This document shows positions 37,685 through 47,524 of a stretch of DNA of 64,000 bases, piece by piece (position 1 is the stretch's first letter; every line of letters begins with the position of its first letter). Source of the DNA: JBDIAG01 sp963835085 (lineage in GTDB: Bacteria; Actinomycetota; Actinomycetes; Actinomycetales; CAWJMD01). The position numbers and the translations under genes are program-made. Below the pieces are notes generated by a model, which saw only the letters and a program-made list of their open reading frames with translations, did no database searches and had not been told where the DNA came from. Location: positions 142,667 to 206,666 of the forward strand of contig CAWIED010000004.1 in the NCBI GenBank assembly GCA_963835085.1. Direction: 5' to 3'.

Positions 37685-38732
37685 GTGCCTGATCAGCCGC
37701 TGATCCTCGGGATCGAGACCTCGTGCGACGAGACCGGCGTCGGATTGGTGCGCGGGTTCGACCTGCTGGCCGACGCGGTGGCCAGCAGCGTGGCCGAGCA
37801 TGCCCGCTTCGGCGGCGTGGTGCCTGAAGTGGCCAGCCGGGCACACCTCGAGGCCATGGTGCCCACCTTCGAGCGTGCCTGCGCTACCGCCGGGGTCACG
37901 CTGGGCGACGTCGACGCCATTGCGGTCACGTCAGGTCCGGGCCTGGCAGGCGCACTGGTGGTGGGCACTGCCGCCGCCAGAGGCCTTGGCGGTGGGCCTC
38001 GGCAAGCCCCTCTACGGCGTGAATCACCTGGCCGCGCACGTGGCGGTCGACACCCTTGAGCACGGCCCGCTGCCGGAGCCGTCCCTGGCCCTGCTGGTCT
38101 CGGGCGGGCACTCCAGCCTGCTGCTGGTGCCCGACGTCACCGGCGAGATCACCTCGCTCGGCTCGACTCTCGATGACGCCGCCGGTGAGGCGTTCGACAA
38201 GGTGGCGCGTTTGCTAGGCCTGCCGTTCCCCGGGGGACCGCACATCGATCGGGTCGCCCGACAGGGCAACAGTGTGGCCATCGATTTCCCGCGGGGACTC
38301 ACCTCGGGTCGCGACCTCGAGCGGCACCGGTACGACTTCTCCTTCTCCGGGCTCAAGACCGCGGTGGCGCGCTGGGTCAAGGCCCGCGAGGCTGCGGGTG
38401 AACCGGTTCCCGTGGCCGATGTGGCAGCCTCGTTCCAGGAGGCGGTGGTCGACGTGCTCACCCGAAAGGCGGTGGCTGCAGCCCGAGCGCACGGCGTCGA
38501 TACCTTGCTCATCGGTGGCGGGGTGGCGGCCAACTCGCGGCTGCGTGCCTTGGCCGAAAACCGATGTGCCGCAGCTGGAATCACTCTCCGGGTACCCAGG
38601 CCCGGACTGTGTACCGACAACGGGGCGATGGTGGCGGCGCTGGGCTCGCGGTTGGTGGCAGCGGGTCGGCCGCCGAGCGAGTTGGGCCTGTCGACGGATT
38701 CGTCGCTGCCGGTCGATGTGGTGCAGGTGTAA
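37685..38732 (+). pseudogene. tsaD: tRNA N6-threonylcarbamoyltransferase TsaD, frameshifted
   Basis: TsaD transfers the threonylcarbamoyl group to A37 of tRNA. The first frame (GTG 37685) gives ILGIETSCDETGVGLV and runs through AVTSGPGLAGALVVGTAAA. The correct continuation, EALAVGLGKPLYGVNHLAAHVAVD, lies in another frame that stays open to 38732. One extra base near 37979 (GCCGCCGCCAGAGG where GCCGCCGCCGAGG is expected) explains the break. Without it the protein would be 348 residues, the normal length, with the metal motif NHLAAH intact. The gene is essential in most bacteria, so either the base is a sequence error or another copy exists. Confidence 0.88.
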
Positions 38733-38762
38733 GGGATCTGGCAGACAGCCGTCCGGACGTTC

Positions 38763-40073
38763 TCAGTGCCCGAGCGGCTCGACCATGATCGCCATCTGCT
38801 GGCCCGCCACGCGAGTCAGCACGACGGTGGCTTCCGCCGCCCCTGACAGTCTCAGTTGGCGACGCAGGCCCTCGGGCTCCACCGCGGTACCGCGCTTCTT
38901 GATCGCCAGTACCCCGACGTCGAGCTGGCGGAGATGAGAGCGAAGTCGCTTGAGTGAGAACGGCATCGCCTCCAACACCCGATGGCGGCGGTACAGCGGA
39001 CTGGCTGGGCCCGGCCGGTCGCTCGTCAGGTAGGCGATGGTGGGATCGATCAGTCTGGCGTCCAGGGCAGAAGCCAGCGGCCCTAGGCCGGCGGCCCTGA
39101 TCACGGCGTCGTCGGGCTCCACCAGATAGTTGCCGAGGGTGCCCGCGTCCGGGGTGTGGCCGAGGTCGCCCGCCAGTTCGTAGGCGTGCCAGCCGGCCTC
39201 GGCCAAAGCCGTTGGCTCGCCGAGCTCGGCCCCCGAGGGCGGCGCGTCGACTGAGGCCGGTTGGCGGCGGCTGAGCACCACCGCGCTGAACCTCTGCGGT
39301 GGTTCGCTCGCCGCGTGCAGCATCGGCGCGCTCTCGCCGAACCACAGGCAGGCCTCCACCAACTTGCCCTCGACGGAGACCCACTGCGCCTGTGCGGCGG
39401 CCGGCACCAGGTCGTGGTCGATGCCGGGTGCGACCTTTGCCGCCACCACGGGGAGCCTCGTGGCGATCGCCTCGATGTACGACAACGGTGGTTCGGCGCG
39501 CCGCGGATCGAAGACGCGCCGGCCGTCCTGGGTGCGCCGGGCAGGATCGACGAAGGCGGCGTCGACGCCGGCCAGGGCACAACTGGTGGGGCCGTCCACC
39601 GGGTCGTAGAGCTGGGTGGCATCGCCGATGAGCATTCGGGCGGTCGGCCAGGGGCGAAGATTCGCTGCGGCCACCGCCGCGGTGACGGGGTCTCTTTCCA
39701 CCGCGGCCACCCTCAGCCCGGCCGCGGCCATCGCGCGTGCGTCGACACCGATCCCACAACCCAGGTCGGCGACCATGCTGGCGCCGGCTTCCACGAACTG
39801 CGCCGCCCGGCGGCACGCCACCACCCAGCGGGTGGCCTGCTGCAGGCCGGCGTCGGTGAAGAGCATCGTCTCTGCCTGCGGCCCCAGGTCGGCTTCAGCC
39901 CGGGCCCGGAGCCGCTGCTGGGTCATCGCCGCCGCCACCAGATCACTGTCCCAGCCGAGTGCCCGCAATCGTTCAGCCACCGCGAGCGTCTGAGCAGGGT
40001 CGTAGCGACCCAGCGCCGCGAGCAGCGATTGGCCATCGGCGGAAGCCAATCTACGAAGCAGTTCTGGAGACAT
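38763..40073 (-). CDS. SAM-dependent methyltransferase with THUMP-like domain
   Basis: This 436-residue protein has a class I methyltransferase core: VADLGCGIGVDARAMAAAGLRVAAVERDP (about residue 100-130) binds SAM, followed by DAAFVDPARRTQDGRRVFDP. The C-terminal THUMP-like part is FSLKRLRSHLRQLDVGVLAIKKRG. Members of this group are likely nucleic-acid or nucleotide methyltransferases; the target is not known. It is convergent with tsaD, with about 30 bases between them. Confidence 0.85.
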   Translation of the reverse strand: MSPELLRRLASADGQSLLAALGRYDPAQTLAVAERLRALGWDSDLVAAAMTQQRLRARAEADLGPQAETMLFTDAGLQQATRWVVACRRAAQFVEAGASMVADLGCGIGVDARAMAAAGLRVAAVERDPVTAAVAAANLRPWPTARMLIGDATQLYDPVDGPTSCALAGVDAAFVDPARRTQDGRRVFDPRRAEPPLSYIEAIATRLPVVAAKVAPGIDHDLVPAAAQAQWVSVEGKLVEACLWFGESAPMLHAASEPPQRFSAVVLSRRQPASVDAPPSGAELGEPTALAEAGWHAYELAGDLGHTPDAGTLGNYLVEPDDAVIRAAGLGPLASALDARLIDPTIAYLTSDRPGPASPLYRRHRVLEAMPFSLKRLRSHLRQLDVGVLAIKKRGTAVEPEGLRRQLRLSGAAEATVVLTRVAGQQMAIMVEPLGH

Positions 40074-40634
40074 ACAGGCATCGTGTCATTTGCGGTTGAG
40101 TGGCCGAACAGGGCCGAACAGGTGATGTGGCCCTAGCCACCTGTACCCCTTTGGGAGACCGGCCTCCCAATTGGATGATATTTTCCCTTTCAACTTCGTA
40201 CGCTATTCGTGGTTGCGGGCCGGCGAGGGAGGGGAGTCGGCGCCGCAACCACTTCAGTGTGCAGCATGCCCACCATTGCGGACCAGAGCTGCCACACCAC
40301 TAACTGTCGCCGTGCAAGCTCTCGAACGCAATGGCGGCAGCCGCCATCGCTCGGGCTTGCTCGCTGGGGCGCGCCACATCCGGCCGATCGCAACTCGGAG
40401 CTGGGTGCACCTTGGGTGCACGCGCTTGAGGGGCGGCGCCGCGCCCGCGGCTGCGGTCAGGTGTTGCGCAGTCTCGACTACATCGCGAGGAAGCTTCCCA
40501 GGCCACTCGTGCTCGGTCTTCCGCCCCAGTGGGCAGGATGTAGTCGAACGTGCGCTACGGATCGGGTGAGCGGACCTGCTGAGCATGCGCTATGACCGAG
40601 TAGTGCGGCTCTACACATTTCGATGTGGACGTGA
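40074..40634. other. 560-base gap with two inverted repeats, no gene
   Basis: A stem TTGGGAG/CTCCCAA (40151-40157 and 40164-40170) is followed by a locally AT-rich run (GATGATATTTTCCC). An exact 11-bp invert, TCGACTACATC (40474-40484) and GATGTAGTCGA (40537-40547), is spaced by 52 bases. Short open frames in the gap have no recognisable content. Neither invert was found elsewhere in the window. Confidence 0.5.
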
Positions 40635-42983
40635 TCAAGAGGGGAGGGTGACTCTCGTCTGCCCCTGGCTGAGGACGACCTGTTCGGTGCCCACCAGGAC
40701 GGGGAGCGTCGCGTCTGCGGGCCCGTGCAGGTCGAAGGTGATCGCGTCGTGGCTGACGTCGACGTGCAGGGGAAGCCCGCGCCATTGGATGCGATAGCGA
40801 ACACCCTGCCAGCCCTCGGGCAGCCAGGGGTTGAAGGTGAGGCCCCCGTTCATCACACGCATGCCGCCGAAGCCGCTGGCGAGGATCTGCCAGGTGCCGC
40901 CCGCCGAGGCGATGTGCATGCCTTCCGCGGTGTTGCCCTGGTTGTCGCTGATATCGACGAGAGCAGAGCGCTCGAAGTAGTCGACCGCGCGTGCCGGGTC
41001 GCCCACTTCAATGCCGACGATGGCGTGAATCGACGGGCTGAGCGACGACTTGTGCAGGGTGCGCGCCTCGTAGTACTCGTAATTGACCTTCTTCACCTCT
41101 GCCGAATGCAGATCGGGCAGCATGAAGAAGAGCATCACGACGTCGGGTTGCTTGAGGAGTTGGGTCGTCTCGCAGTTGAAGTGGTGATAGCCCTTCGGAT
41201 AGCGGGGCATGCCGTTCTCGTCCCACTCGCTGACCTCGACGTCGGTGCGCTCGAAGTACCCGTCGAACTGCTCGATCAGGCCGTCCGGGTTCGGGTGGGT
41301 GCTCACGAGGGCGTCGGCGACGGCGCGCCACTCGGCCGGCTCGTCGGCGCTCAATCCGAGCCGCCCGCTCACCTCGGCGAGCAACTCGGGATGCTTGGCG
41401 GCCAGCTCGTCGTAAAGGTCTGCGGCGCAACGCAGATGCCACTGCACCAGGACATTGGTGAAGGCATTGTTGTCGACGTGAGAGTGGAACTCGTCCGGGC
41501 CCATGACAGTGGTGAACTGCCACCCCCCGCCTGGCGCGCGCTCCGCGCGGCTGGCCCAGAACCGGCTCGTGTCGAAGAGGATCTCAGCGCCCTCGCGGTG
41601 CAGGAAGTCGGTGTCGCCGCTGGCCTCGACGTACTTCACGACGCCGTAGGCGACGTCGGCCGAGACATGCACCTCCTCTTCGCGGGTGAAGAAGCGGTTG
41701 GCGCCGTCGGGGGTGAACACCGGGCACTCCTCCTGCCCGGTGTCGGCCGACTCCCACGCATACCGTGCGCCCGTGGTGCCATACGACGCGGAGTTCTCTC
41801 GAGCGCCCCCGAGCGTGTGGTGGCGATAGCGCAGCAACGCCTTGGCCGCCTCAGGGTGAGTGAGGTTGTAGAAGGGCAGCATCATGATCTCGGTGTCCCA
41901 GAACACGTGCCCTCGATAGCCCTCCCCGGACAGCGACTTGGCGCCGATGTTGACGGTCGGATCGTCGGGGTTGGCGGTGATCAGCAGGTGATAGAGGTCG
42001 AACCGAACGGCGAGAGTGAGCCGTTCGTCGTCCACCACCTCGCTGTCGCAGGCGTCCCACAGCGCCTGCCAGGCCGCGGCGTTGGCGGCCACGAGCGCAT
42101 CGAAGCCGAGGGCGGTCGCCTCGCGCACCTTGTCGAGGCAGCGCTCGGACGCGGGTTCGTCTGCCGCATAGTCGCGGGAGGTGCAGATGGCCACGATCTT
42201 GTCCACCGTGATGCCGGACCCCTCGGTGAGGCGATGGAGGGAACGGGAGCCGATCTGGTCACGCGAGCGCAGCACGGTGCGCACCTCGTCGGCGTCGTCG
42301 GTGGTCACGCCGGCTGCATACGACAGCAGGGTGCCGCGCGCGATCGTCCGGGTGTTCAGGTAGATCACGCCGTCGTCGCAGACTCCGACGGACTCGGTAC
42401 GCAGATGCCGGCTGCGGGCCCATTTGTCCCAGCGGTCTTCGAAGCTGAACGTGGTGCCCTCGGCATATACGGGCAGCCGTTCGAGGTTGCGCTTGCGCCC
42501 CTCGATGCCGGACGAGATCTCGATGAGGCCGGAATGGTTGAGCGCTGTGACGATCGTGCGGGTGGCGCACACGTGGCGGTCGGCCATGCTGGCCAGCCGC
42601 ACGCTCTCCAGCCGGGTTCGCCGGCCTTCGGGGTCTTCGAAAGTCGTTGCCCGCCACAGCAACCCTTGCCGCAGATCGAGGACGCGCTCGTGCTCGAGCA
42701 CGGTGCACGATTCGACATCGAGCCGGACGCCGTCGACGTACACGCTCAGACTGGTCCAGTCCGGAGCGTTGACGAGGTCGATCACGGGAGCGTCGTTGGA
42801 GTCGTAGACCCCGCTGATGAACGTGCCGGGCAGGCCGCCCTCGTGGCCCTCCTCAAGGCCGCCCCGAGTGCCCAGGTAGCCGTTGCCGACGCAGAACTGC
42901 GTCTCTCGGGTATTGGCCTGGTCGAGATCGAAGCCTGACTCGGTGACCAGCCATGGGTCAGTGCCGATGATGTCGCGAAGCAT
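40635..42983 (-). CDS. GH65 family glycoside phosphorylase/hydrolase
   Basis: This 782-residue protein belongs to the maltose/kojibiose/trehalose phosphorylase family. It has the N-terminal super-sandwich (NTRETQFCVGNGYLGTRGG), the barrel with GYRGHVFWDTEIMMLPFY, the general acid Glu in VMGPDEFHSHVDNN (about residue 495) and the phosphate-site pattern TLHKSSLSPSIHAI. It would yield beta-glucose-1-phosphate from a disaccharide, but the disaccharide cannot be told. No pgmB mutase is adjacent. It lies 39 bases after a PfkB kinase gene on the same strand, probably one operon. Confidence 0.92.
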   Translation of the reverse strand: MLRDIIGTDPWLVTESGFDLDQANTRETQFCVGNGYLGTRGGLEEGHEGGLPGTFISGVYDSNDAPVIDLVNAPDWTSLSVYVDGVRLDVESCTVLEHERVLDLRQGLLWRATTFEDPEGRRTRLESVRLASMADRHVCATRTIVTALNHSGLIEISSGIEGRKRNLERLPVYAEGTTFSFEDRWDKWARSRHLRTESVGVCDDGVIYLNTRTIARGTLLSYAAGVTTDDADEVRTVLRSRDQIGSRSLHRLTEGSGITVDKIVAICTSRDYAADEPASERCLDKVREATALGFDALVAANAAAWQALWDACDSEVVDDERLTLAVRFDLYHLLITANPDDPTVNIGAKSLSGEGYRGHVFWDTEIMMLPFYNLTHPEAAKALLRYRHHTLGGARENSASYGTTGARYAWESADTGQEECPVFTPDGANRFFTREEEVHVSADVAYGVVKYVEASGDTDFLHREGAEILFDTSRFWASRAERAPGGGWQFTTVMGPDEFHSHVDNNAFTNVLVQWHLRCAADLYDELAAKHPELLAEVSGRLGLSADEPAEWRAVADALVSTHPNPDGLIEQFDGYFERTDVEVSEWDENGMPRYPKGYHHFNCETTQLLKQPDVVMLFFMLPDLHSAEVKKVNYEYYEARTLHKSSLSPSIHAIVGIEVGDPARAVDYFERSALVDISDNQGNTAEGMHIASAGGTWQILASGFGGMRVMNGGLTFNPWLPEGWQGVRYRIQWRGLPLHVDVSHDAITFDLHGPADATLPVLVGTEQVVLSQGQTRVTLPS

Positions 42984-43022
42984 GACGGGCTCTCCTGTGT
43001 CGTCGGTGATCGGCAGCGGCGG

Positions 43023-44000
43023 CTAGTTGCCGGACGTTCCGTAGGCCGCGGCCAGCTGGGCGTTGGTCTCGGCGAGCGGGAGATAGGCGTCGAGTTCCGA
43101 CGTGGCGCAGCGTTGGGCGCCCATGGCGTTGCCGTAGCGGGCGGCGGAGATGATGTCGTGGTCTTGCAGGAAGCCGAACGCCATGCCCGCGGCGAAAGAG
43201 TCTCCGCAGCCGGTCGTGTCGACGACGTTCTCGACCGTGATCCGGGGGATGGTGTGCTGGGCGAGATTGTCGTCCTCGTCGAGGACGAACGCGACGCAGC
43301 CCTCCTGGTCGAGAGTGACGCAGACCGCCGTCACACCCTGACGCAGGCAGTGCTCGGCGAAGAAGGGCAGCTCTTCGACGGCGACCGGTGAGCCTGGTTC
43401 GCGAACACCGGGGTTGAACCAGCTGCAGCCGGCCTCTTCGAGGTTCATCTTGAGGATGTCGATGGAGGGCAGCCACGCGTCGCGATCGACCCAGAGCCGG
43501 CGCACCCGCTCGCCGCCCACCGCCAGCGTGCTCGTGGGACCGTGGCCGTCGAGCAGGATGAAGCCTCGTGAATTGGCCTTGATGTATTCGAGAGTTGACT
43601 GCGCCAGCTCGTAGTCGGTGATCGGAACGCCGACGAAGGCGTCGAAGTCGAGGGCGAATTCAACGTCGGCGGGGCGGATCGGGGGCATGTATTCCGTCTG
43701 CCGCTCGATTCTGGTGTTCTGATCGACGTACTCCAACTCCACGACGGCACCCCGGTCTGCGGCAGAGCGGACGCCGGTGAGCTCGATGTTGGGATACGCA
43801 GAGAGGATTTCCTTGATGGGGCCTTCGTCGGCGCGTCGCACATGCACGATCGGTGCGACCACATCGTTGTCGTCGAGCAGCTTCGCCATCGCGATCGTCG
43901 TGTAGAGCGCGCAGCCGTACTTCTCGAAAACCTCGGCGCGATGCGTGATTATGCGATCTTGAGGGATCGGCCCGAGCACGGCCACCCGGCGGCCACTCAC
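43023..44000 (-). CDS. PfkB-family carbohydrate/nucleoside kinase
   Basis: This 325-residue kinase has the PfkB C-terminal signature DTTGCGDSFAAGMAFGF, with the catalytic Asp in the TGCGD loop, and the anion-hole region. The N-terminus VAVLGPIPQDRIITHRAEVFEKYGCALY differs from ribokinase. The sugar it phosphorylates is unknown. The start at GTG 43998-44000 has no clear ribosome site. It is the first gene of a two-gene unit with the GH65 enzyme. Confidence 0.88.
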   Translation of the reverse strand: MSGRRVAVLGPIPQDRIITHRAEVFEKYGCALYTTIAMAKLLDDNDVVAPIVHVRRADEGPIKEILSAYPNIELTGVRSAADRGAVVELEYVDQNTRIERQTEYMPPIRPADVEFALDFDAFVGVPITDYELAQSTLEYIKANSRGFILLDGHGPTSTLAVGGERVRRLWVDRDAWLPSIDILKMNLEEAGCSWFNPGVREPGSPVAVEELPFFAEHCLRQGVTAVCVTLDQEGCVAFVLDEDDNLAQHTIPRITVENVVDTTGCGDSFAAGMAFGFLQDHDIISAARYGNAMGAQRCATSELDAYLPLAETNAQLAAAYGTSGN

Positions 44001-44229
44001 GATGCGACTGCCGTTGCGCTGCTGAATGATCCGTGTTCGCCCATGGTCGGCCTCTCGTTCGGTTGCCCAGTGGCAGGGCCGATCGAACTACGACGTCGAT
44101 GTCGAAGGGCGCTGTACCGGAATGCTTTCCTGACGGCTGCTCCGGGCCATCTAACCCCCGTATTACGGGCGCCCGCAAGGGTTGTGGGTCGATCGGGCTG
44201 ACGTACAAGGATCCGGCGACGGCGGCAGA

Positions 44230-44248
44230 TTAGGGCCAATGCCGTTCG
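44230..44248 (+). repeat. 19-base repeat TTAGGGCCAATGCCGTTCG, copy 1
   Basis: The sequence is identical to 62486-62504, where it overlaps the guaB stop. Beyond it both sites share AGGTTCG and GGATTT..GTGTC with small gaps, so the related stretch is about 45 bases long. Confidence 0.85.
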
Positions 44249-44475
44249 ATTAGGTTCGGGGATTTGGGTGTCAACACTCACGCCCAGGCGAGCCCCGGCT
44301 TTCTGAGTCGCTTCCGGCGAGGAAGGCGTAGCCCTTGGAGGAAGGCGAAGTCTTGCGGGGGATGCACCGCGTACGGCAGCACGCAACGACCCCAACCCCC
44401 GTTTCGGGGCTCAACCGGGTGCCAACCGCGGCAACTTCACCGCGAACGGCACCCTCGAGCGACTCCGGACGGTGC

Positions 44476-44730
44476 GGGGTCGAGTCTGACTTCTGCAGGG
44501 CTGTGACGGGGTCGGGTTTCTGGATGCTATGGCGATGCCCCGCCGGACGGGGCATTGCCATAGCGCAGGAAAGCCCCCTGGCCTGCGACTATCGAAACCA
44601 TCCTTTGCGGAAGGCCTGGACAGGCCGGCGCTTCCCATCTCCGGCTCGATCCACCTATCGCCCGGCTCTACTCCTCCGGCCCTGGGCGCCCGCGCGTCGC
44701 CGAACTGGCCCACCCGTTACCTGGCCTGCC
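44476..44730 (+). repeat. 250-base element with central palindrome, copy 1
   Basis: The element starts GGGGTCGAGTC, then GCAGGGCTGTGA, has a 15-bp inverted pair CTATGGCGATGCCCC/GGGGCATTGCCATAG (44527-44563), and ends in CGAACTGGCCCA.C.GTT.CCGGC. An inverted copy lies at 62641-62885. Neither copy codes for a recognisable protein. Confidence 0.8.
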
Positions 44731-44798
44731 GGGCGCCCACGACGGGGGGCGTCCGTCGCTGGGCGGTTCCGGTGCGAGGAGTAACGCACCATGGAAGG

Positions 44799-46403
44799 GT
44801 GGCGTCGACGCACGAAGTGTTCAATCAGGTTCCGCCGTTTCGACCGACGGATCTGCTCCGGAGCGATGCCGGGCTGCTGAACGGTCTCGACTATTACGCA
44901 GGCCCGAACGTGCGTGCCTCGCTGGCAGATCTCGGTCGACTGGCCGGCGATCGGGCAGCCGAGCAGTGGGGCGAGCAGGCCAACGCCAACCCGCCGGTGC
45001 TGCATACGCACGACCGTTACGGCCATCGGATCGATGAGGTCAGCTTCCACCCGGCCTGGCACGAGCTGATGCGCACCTCGGTGCTGGCCGGCCTGCACGC
45101 GGCGCCGTGGACGTCCGCGCAGCCCCACCCGCACCTGCGCCGAGCGGCCGGCTTCTTCCTGATGAGCCAAGTCGAGGCGGGCCACGGCTGCCCGATCTCC
45201 ATGACCTAAGCGATCTGGCCGGCGCTGCGGCACAGCCCGGAACTGGCCGCCGCGTACGGGCCCGGTCTGACCGCCACGACCTACGCGCCCGGATTAGTCG
45301 ATCCGTTGACCAAGCCGGGACTGCTCGCCGGGATGGCGATGACGGAGAAGCAGGGTGGTTCGGATGTGCGCGCCAACACCACCCGCGCGATCGAACAGCC
45401 CGACGGCAGCTTCGCACTCACCGGTCACAAGTGGTTCTGCTCGGCGCCCATGTGCGATGTCTTCCTCGTGCTGGCCCAGCTCGGCGATGCCGGCTTGTCG
45501 TGCTTCCTCGTGCCGCGGATCCTGCCGGGCGGCGAACGCAACGTCTTCGCGATCCAGCGGCTCAAGGACAAGCTCGGCAACCGCTCCAACGCCTCCTGTG
45601 AGGTGGAGTTCGACGGCACCGTCGGCTGGCTCGTCGGCCAACCAGGGCAGGGCATCAGGACGATTCTCGAGATGGTCACCATGACCCGGCTGGACTGCGT
45701 GATCGGATCGGCCGCCGGTCAGCGCGCGGCCTACGCGCTCGCCCGGCACCATGCCGAGCATCGCTGCGCTTTCGGCGCGAAGCTCGTCGACCAGCCCGCC
45801 ATGCGGGCGGTGCTGGCGGAGTTGGCGGTGGAGTCCGAGGCGGCCACCGCGACCTTCCTGCGGCTCGCGCACGCGGTTGACGCCGACGACCAGGCGTTCG
45901 CCCGGATCGCCGTCGCGGCGGCGAAGTTCTGGGTCTGTAAGCGGTCGCCGATGTTTGTCGGCGAGGCGTTGGAGTGCCTGGGCGGCAACGGCTACGTGGA
46001 GGACTCGGGCCTGCCGCGGCTGTTCCGGGAGTCTCCGCTGAACTCGATCTGGGAGGGTTCGGGCAGCGTGATAGCCCTCGATGTGCTGCGTGCGCTGACC
46101 CGCGACGAGGCGTCCGCCGATGCCCTGCGCACTGAGCTCGACGCCGCCCGTGGTGCCGATACCCGCTACGACGAGGCCCTGGACGCCCTGACGGCGCGAC
46201 TCGCCCGTGCGCCCGAACCGGCCGTCGCCCGTCGGATCGCCGGCGATGTCGCCCTGTTGCTGCAGGCCTCGCTGCTGCTGCGCACCGGGCCCGCTGTCGT
46301 GGCGGACGTGTTCTGCGCCAGCCGGCTGGGTGGGCAGCCGTACGGGGTCATCGGCTCGGGAGTGAGTGCTCGGGAGGCGGACGCGATCCTGGCGGTGCGT
46401 TGA
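44799..46403 (+). pseudogene. aidB: AidB-like acyl-CoA dehydrogenase with in-frame stop
   Basis: The frame starts at GTG 44799 (VASTHEVFNQVPPFRPTDLL) and matches the DNA-damage-associated AidB subgroup: NPPVLHTHDRYGHRIDEVSFHPAWHELM, AGHGCPISMT. A TAA at 45207-45209 falls exactly where AidB has an aromatic residue (SMT-stop-A..PALR), so one base change (TAC to TAA) explains it. The frame then continues open to 46403 with GMAMTEKQGGSDVRANTT, RLDCVIGSAAG, FGAKLVDQPAMRAVLAEL and GGNGYVEDSGLPRLFRESPLNSIWEG. The full length would be 534 codons. A truncated product from a later start is possible but would lack the N-terminal domain. Confidence 0.88.
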
Positions 46404-46653
46404 GCGGACGATCGTCCGGGTACTCGTCGTCACCGTTCTGGTTCAAGAACGTCGACCGTGAGCGCGGGCGAGTGGTGTTGTCTCTGAGGCAGGGCGCAGT
46501 CGTTGCGGCCGTGTGTCGTAAGGCAGCTGGGTCAGCTACGACCGGTGGGAGAAGGTGGCGAGATTCCCAGGAATCTTGGCGTATTCGCCCCTGCCATCTG
46601 CCCGTCGAGCAGGGCCAAACTCGACTGAGTTCTATGAAGTCGGAGGACATGAC

Positions 46654-47481
46654 TTGACCGTTCACACTGACAGACAGCCGGATACCCTTGCCGACTTCGA
46701 CGAGCGGGCGTTCGAGCATGCCGACGATCAGCGGACCATTCACGTGCTTGGGACAGGACCCGGCGTGATCGTGATGCCAGAGATGCCAGGCATCAGCCCA
46801 GACGTCGCGCGATTCGCCAGATGGGTCAGCGAAGCTGGGTTCACCGTGTATGTTCCCTCGCTCTTCGGCGTCGACGGCGCCTACCCGACAACAGCCGAAG
46901 GCGAGGCGATCATCAAGCGGGCGTGCATCAGCAAGGAGTTTCGCGTCTTCGCGGGCGGTGGCACCAGCCCGATCGTCGGCTGGCTGCGGGCGCTTGCGCA
47001 ACTCGCGCACGCTGAGTGCGGTGGCCGTGGTGTCGGTGCCGTCGGCATGTGCTTCACGGGGAACTTCGCACTGGCCATGACATTGGAGCCAGCGGTCATC
47101 GCATCCGTCGTGAACCACCCTTCGTTGCCCTTGGACGACCCGGCAGGACTTGGACTCTCGCCCGAGGACGCAACCGCAATCGGCGAACGCTTCGAGCGGG
47201 CCGACCTTCGCGCCATCGGCTACCGCTTCGACAATGACCGATGGTGCACCGGACAACGGTTCGCCGCCTATCAAGCACTCCTGGGCGCCAGATTCGACGG
47301 TCGGGTCGTGTCTGGGAGTGACGCTAACCCCGAGCCCCCGCCGTTCTTCCGTGACGTCGTCGGCACACCCCACTCCGTGGTCACGGCCCACCTCGTGGAC
47401 GAAGCAGGTCACCCCACGACGCGTGCGCGCGACGAGATCCTCGCGTACCTCGTCGATCGCCTCAGGTCCGACCACCCATGA
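46654..47481 (+). CDS. Dienelactone hydrolase family protein
   Basis: This 275-residue protein is an alpha/beta hydrolase with a cysteine nucleophile: VGAVGMCFTGNFALAM (Cys near residue 132). VIVMPEMPGISPDVARFARW and the C-terminal HLVDEAGHPTTRARDEILAYLVDRL fit the family, which opens cyclic esters in ring-cleavage pathways. I chose TTG 46654, because GGAGG lies eight bases before it. An ATG at 46555 is in frame but has no such site. The ABM gene follows after 43 bases. Confidence 0.87.
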   Translation: MTVHTDRQPDTLADFDERAFEHADDQRTIHVLGTGPGVIVMPEMPGISPDVARFARWVSEAGFTVYVPSLFGVDGAYPTTAEGEAIIKRACISKEFRVFAGGGTSPIVGWLRALAQLAHAECGGRGVGAVGMCFTGNFALAMTLEPAVIASVVNHPSLPLDDPAGLGLSPEDATAIGERFERADLRAIGYRFDNDRWCTGQRFAAYQALLGARFDGRVVSGSDANPEPPPFFRDVVGTPHSVVTAHLVDEAGHPTTRARDEILAYLVDRLRSDHP

Positions 47482-47524
47482 GAGTCGAACAGGAACCCAT
47501 CGTCCGACGATTGGAGGAGATCTG

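Larger units (their letters stand above)
44001..44798. other. Gap upstream of the PfkB and aidB genes, repeat-bearing
   Basis: This 800-base stretch separates the PfkB gene (minus) from the aidB pseudogene (plus). It carries the 19-base sequence also found at the guaB stop (44230-44248) and a copy of the 250-base palindrome-bearing element (44476-44730). Short open frames cross the element, but their content follows its palindrome. No gene can be supported. Confidence 0.55.

Noticed and set aside
40725..42938. 737-codon plus-strand frame opposite the GH65 gene
   Set aside because: Valine/glutamate/aspartate-rich shadow of the GH65 reading frame with no recognisable motif.
44529..44798. Possible protein-coding start upstream of aidB (MAMPRRTGHCHS)
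   Set aside because: This part is the palindromic repeat element, and the same peptide pattern arises from its inverted copy near 62800.
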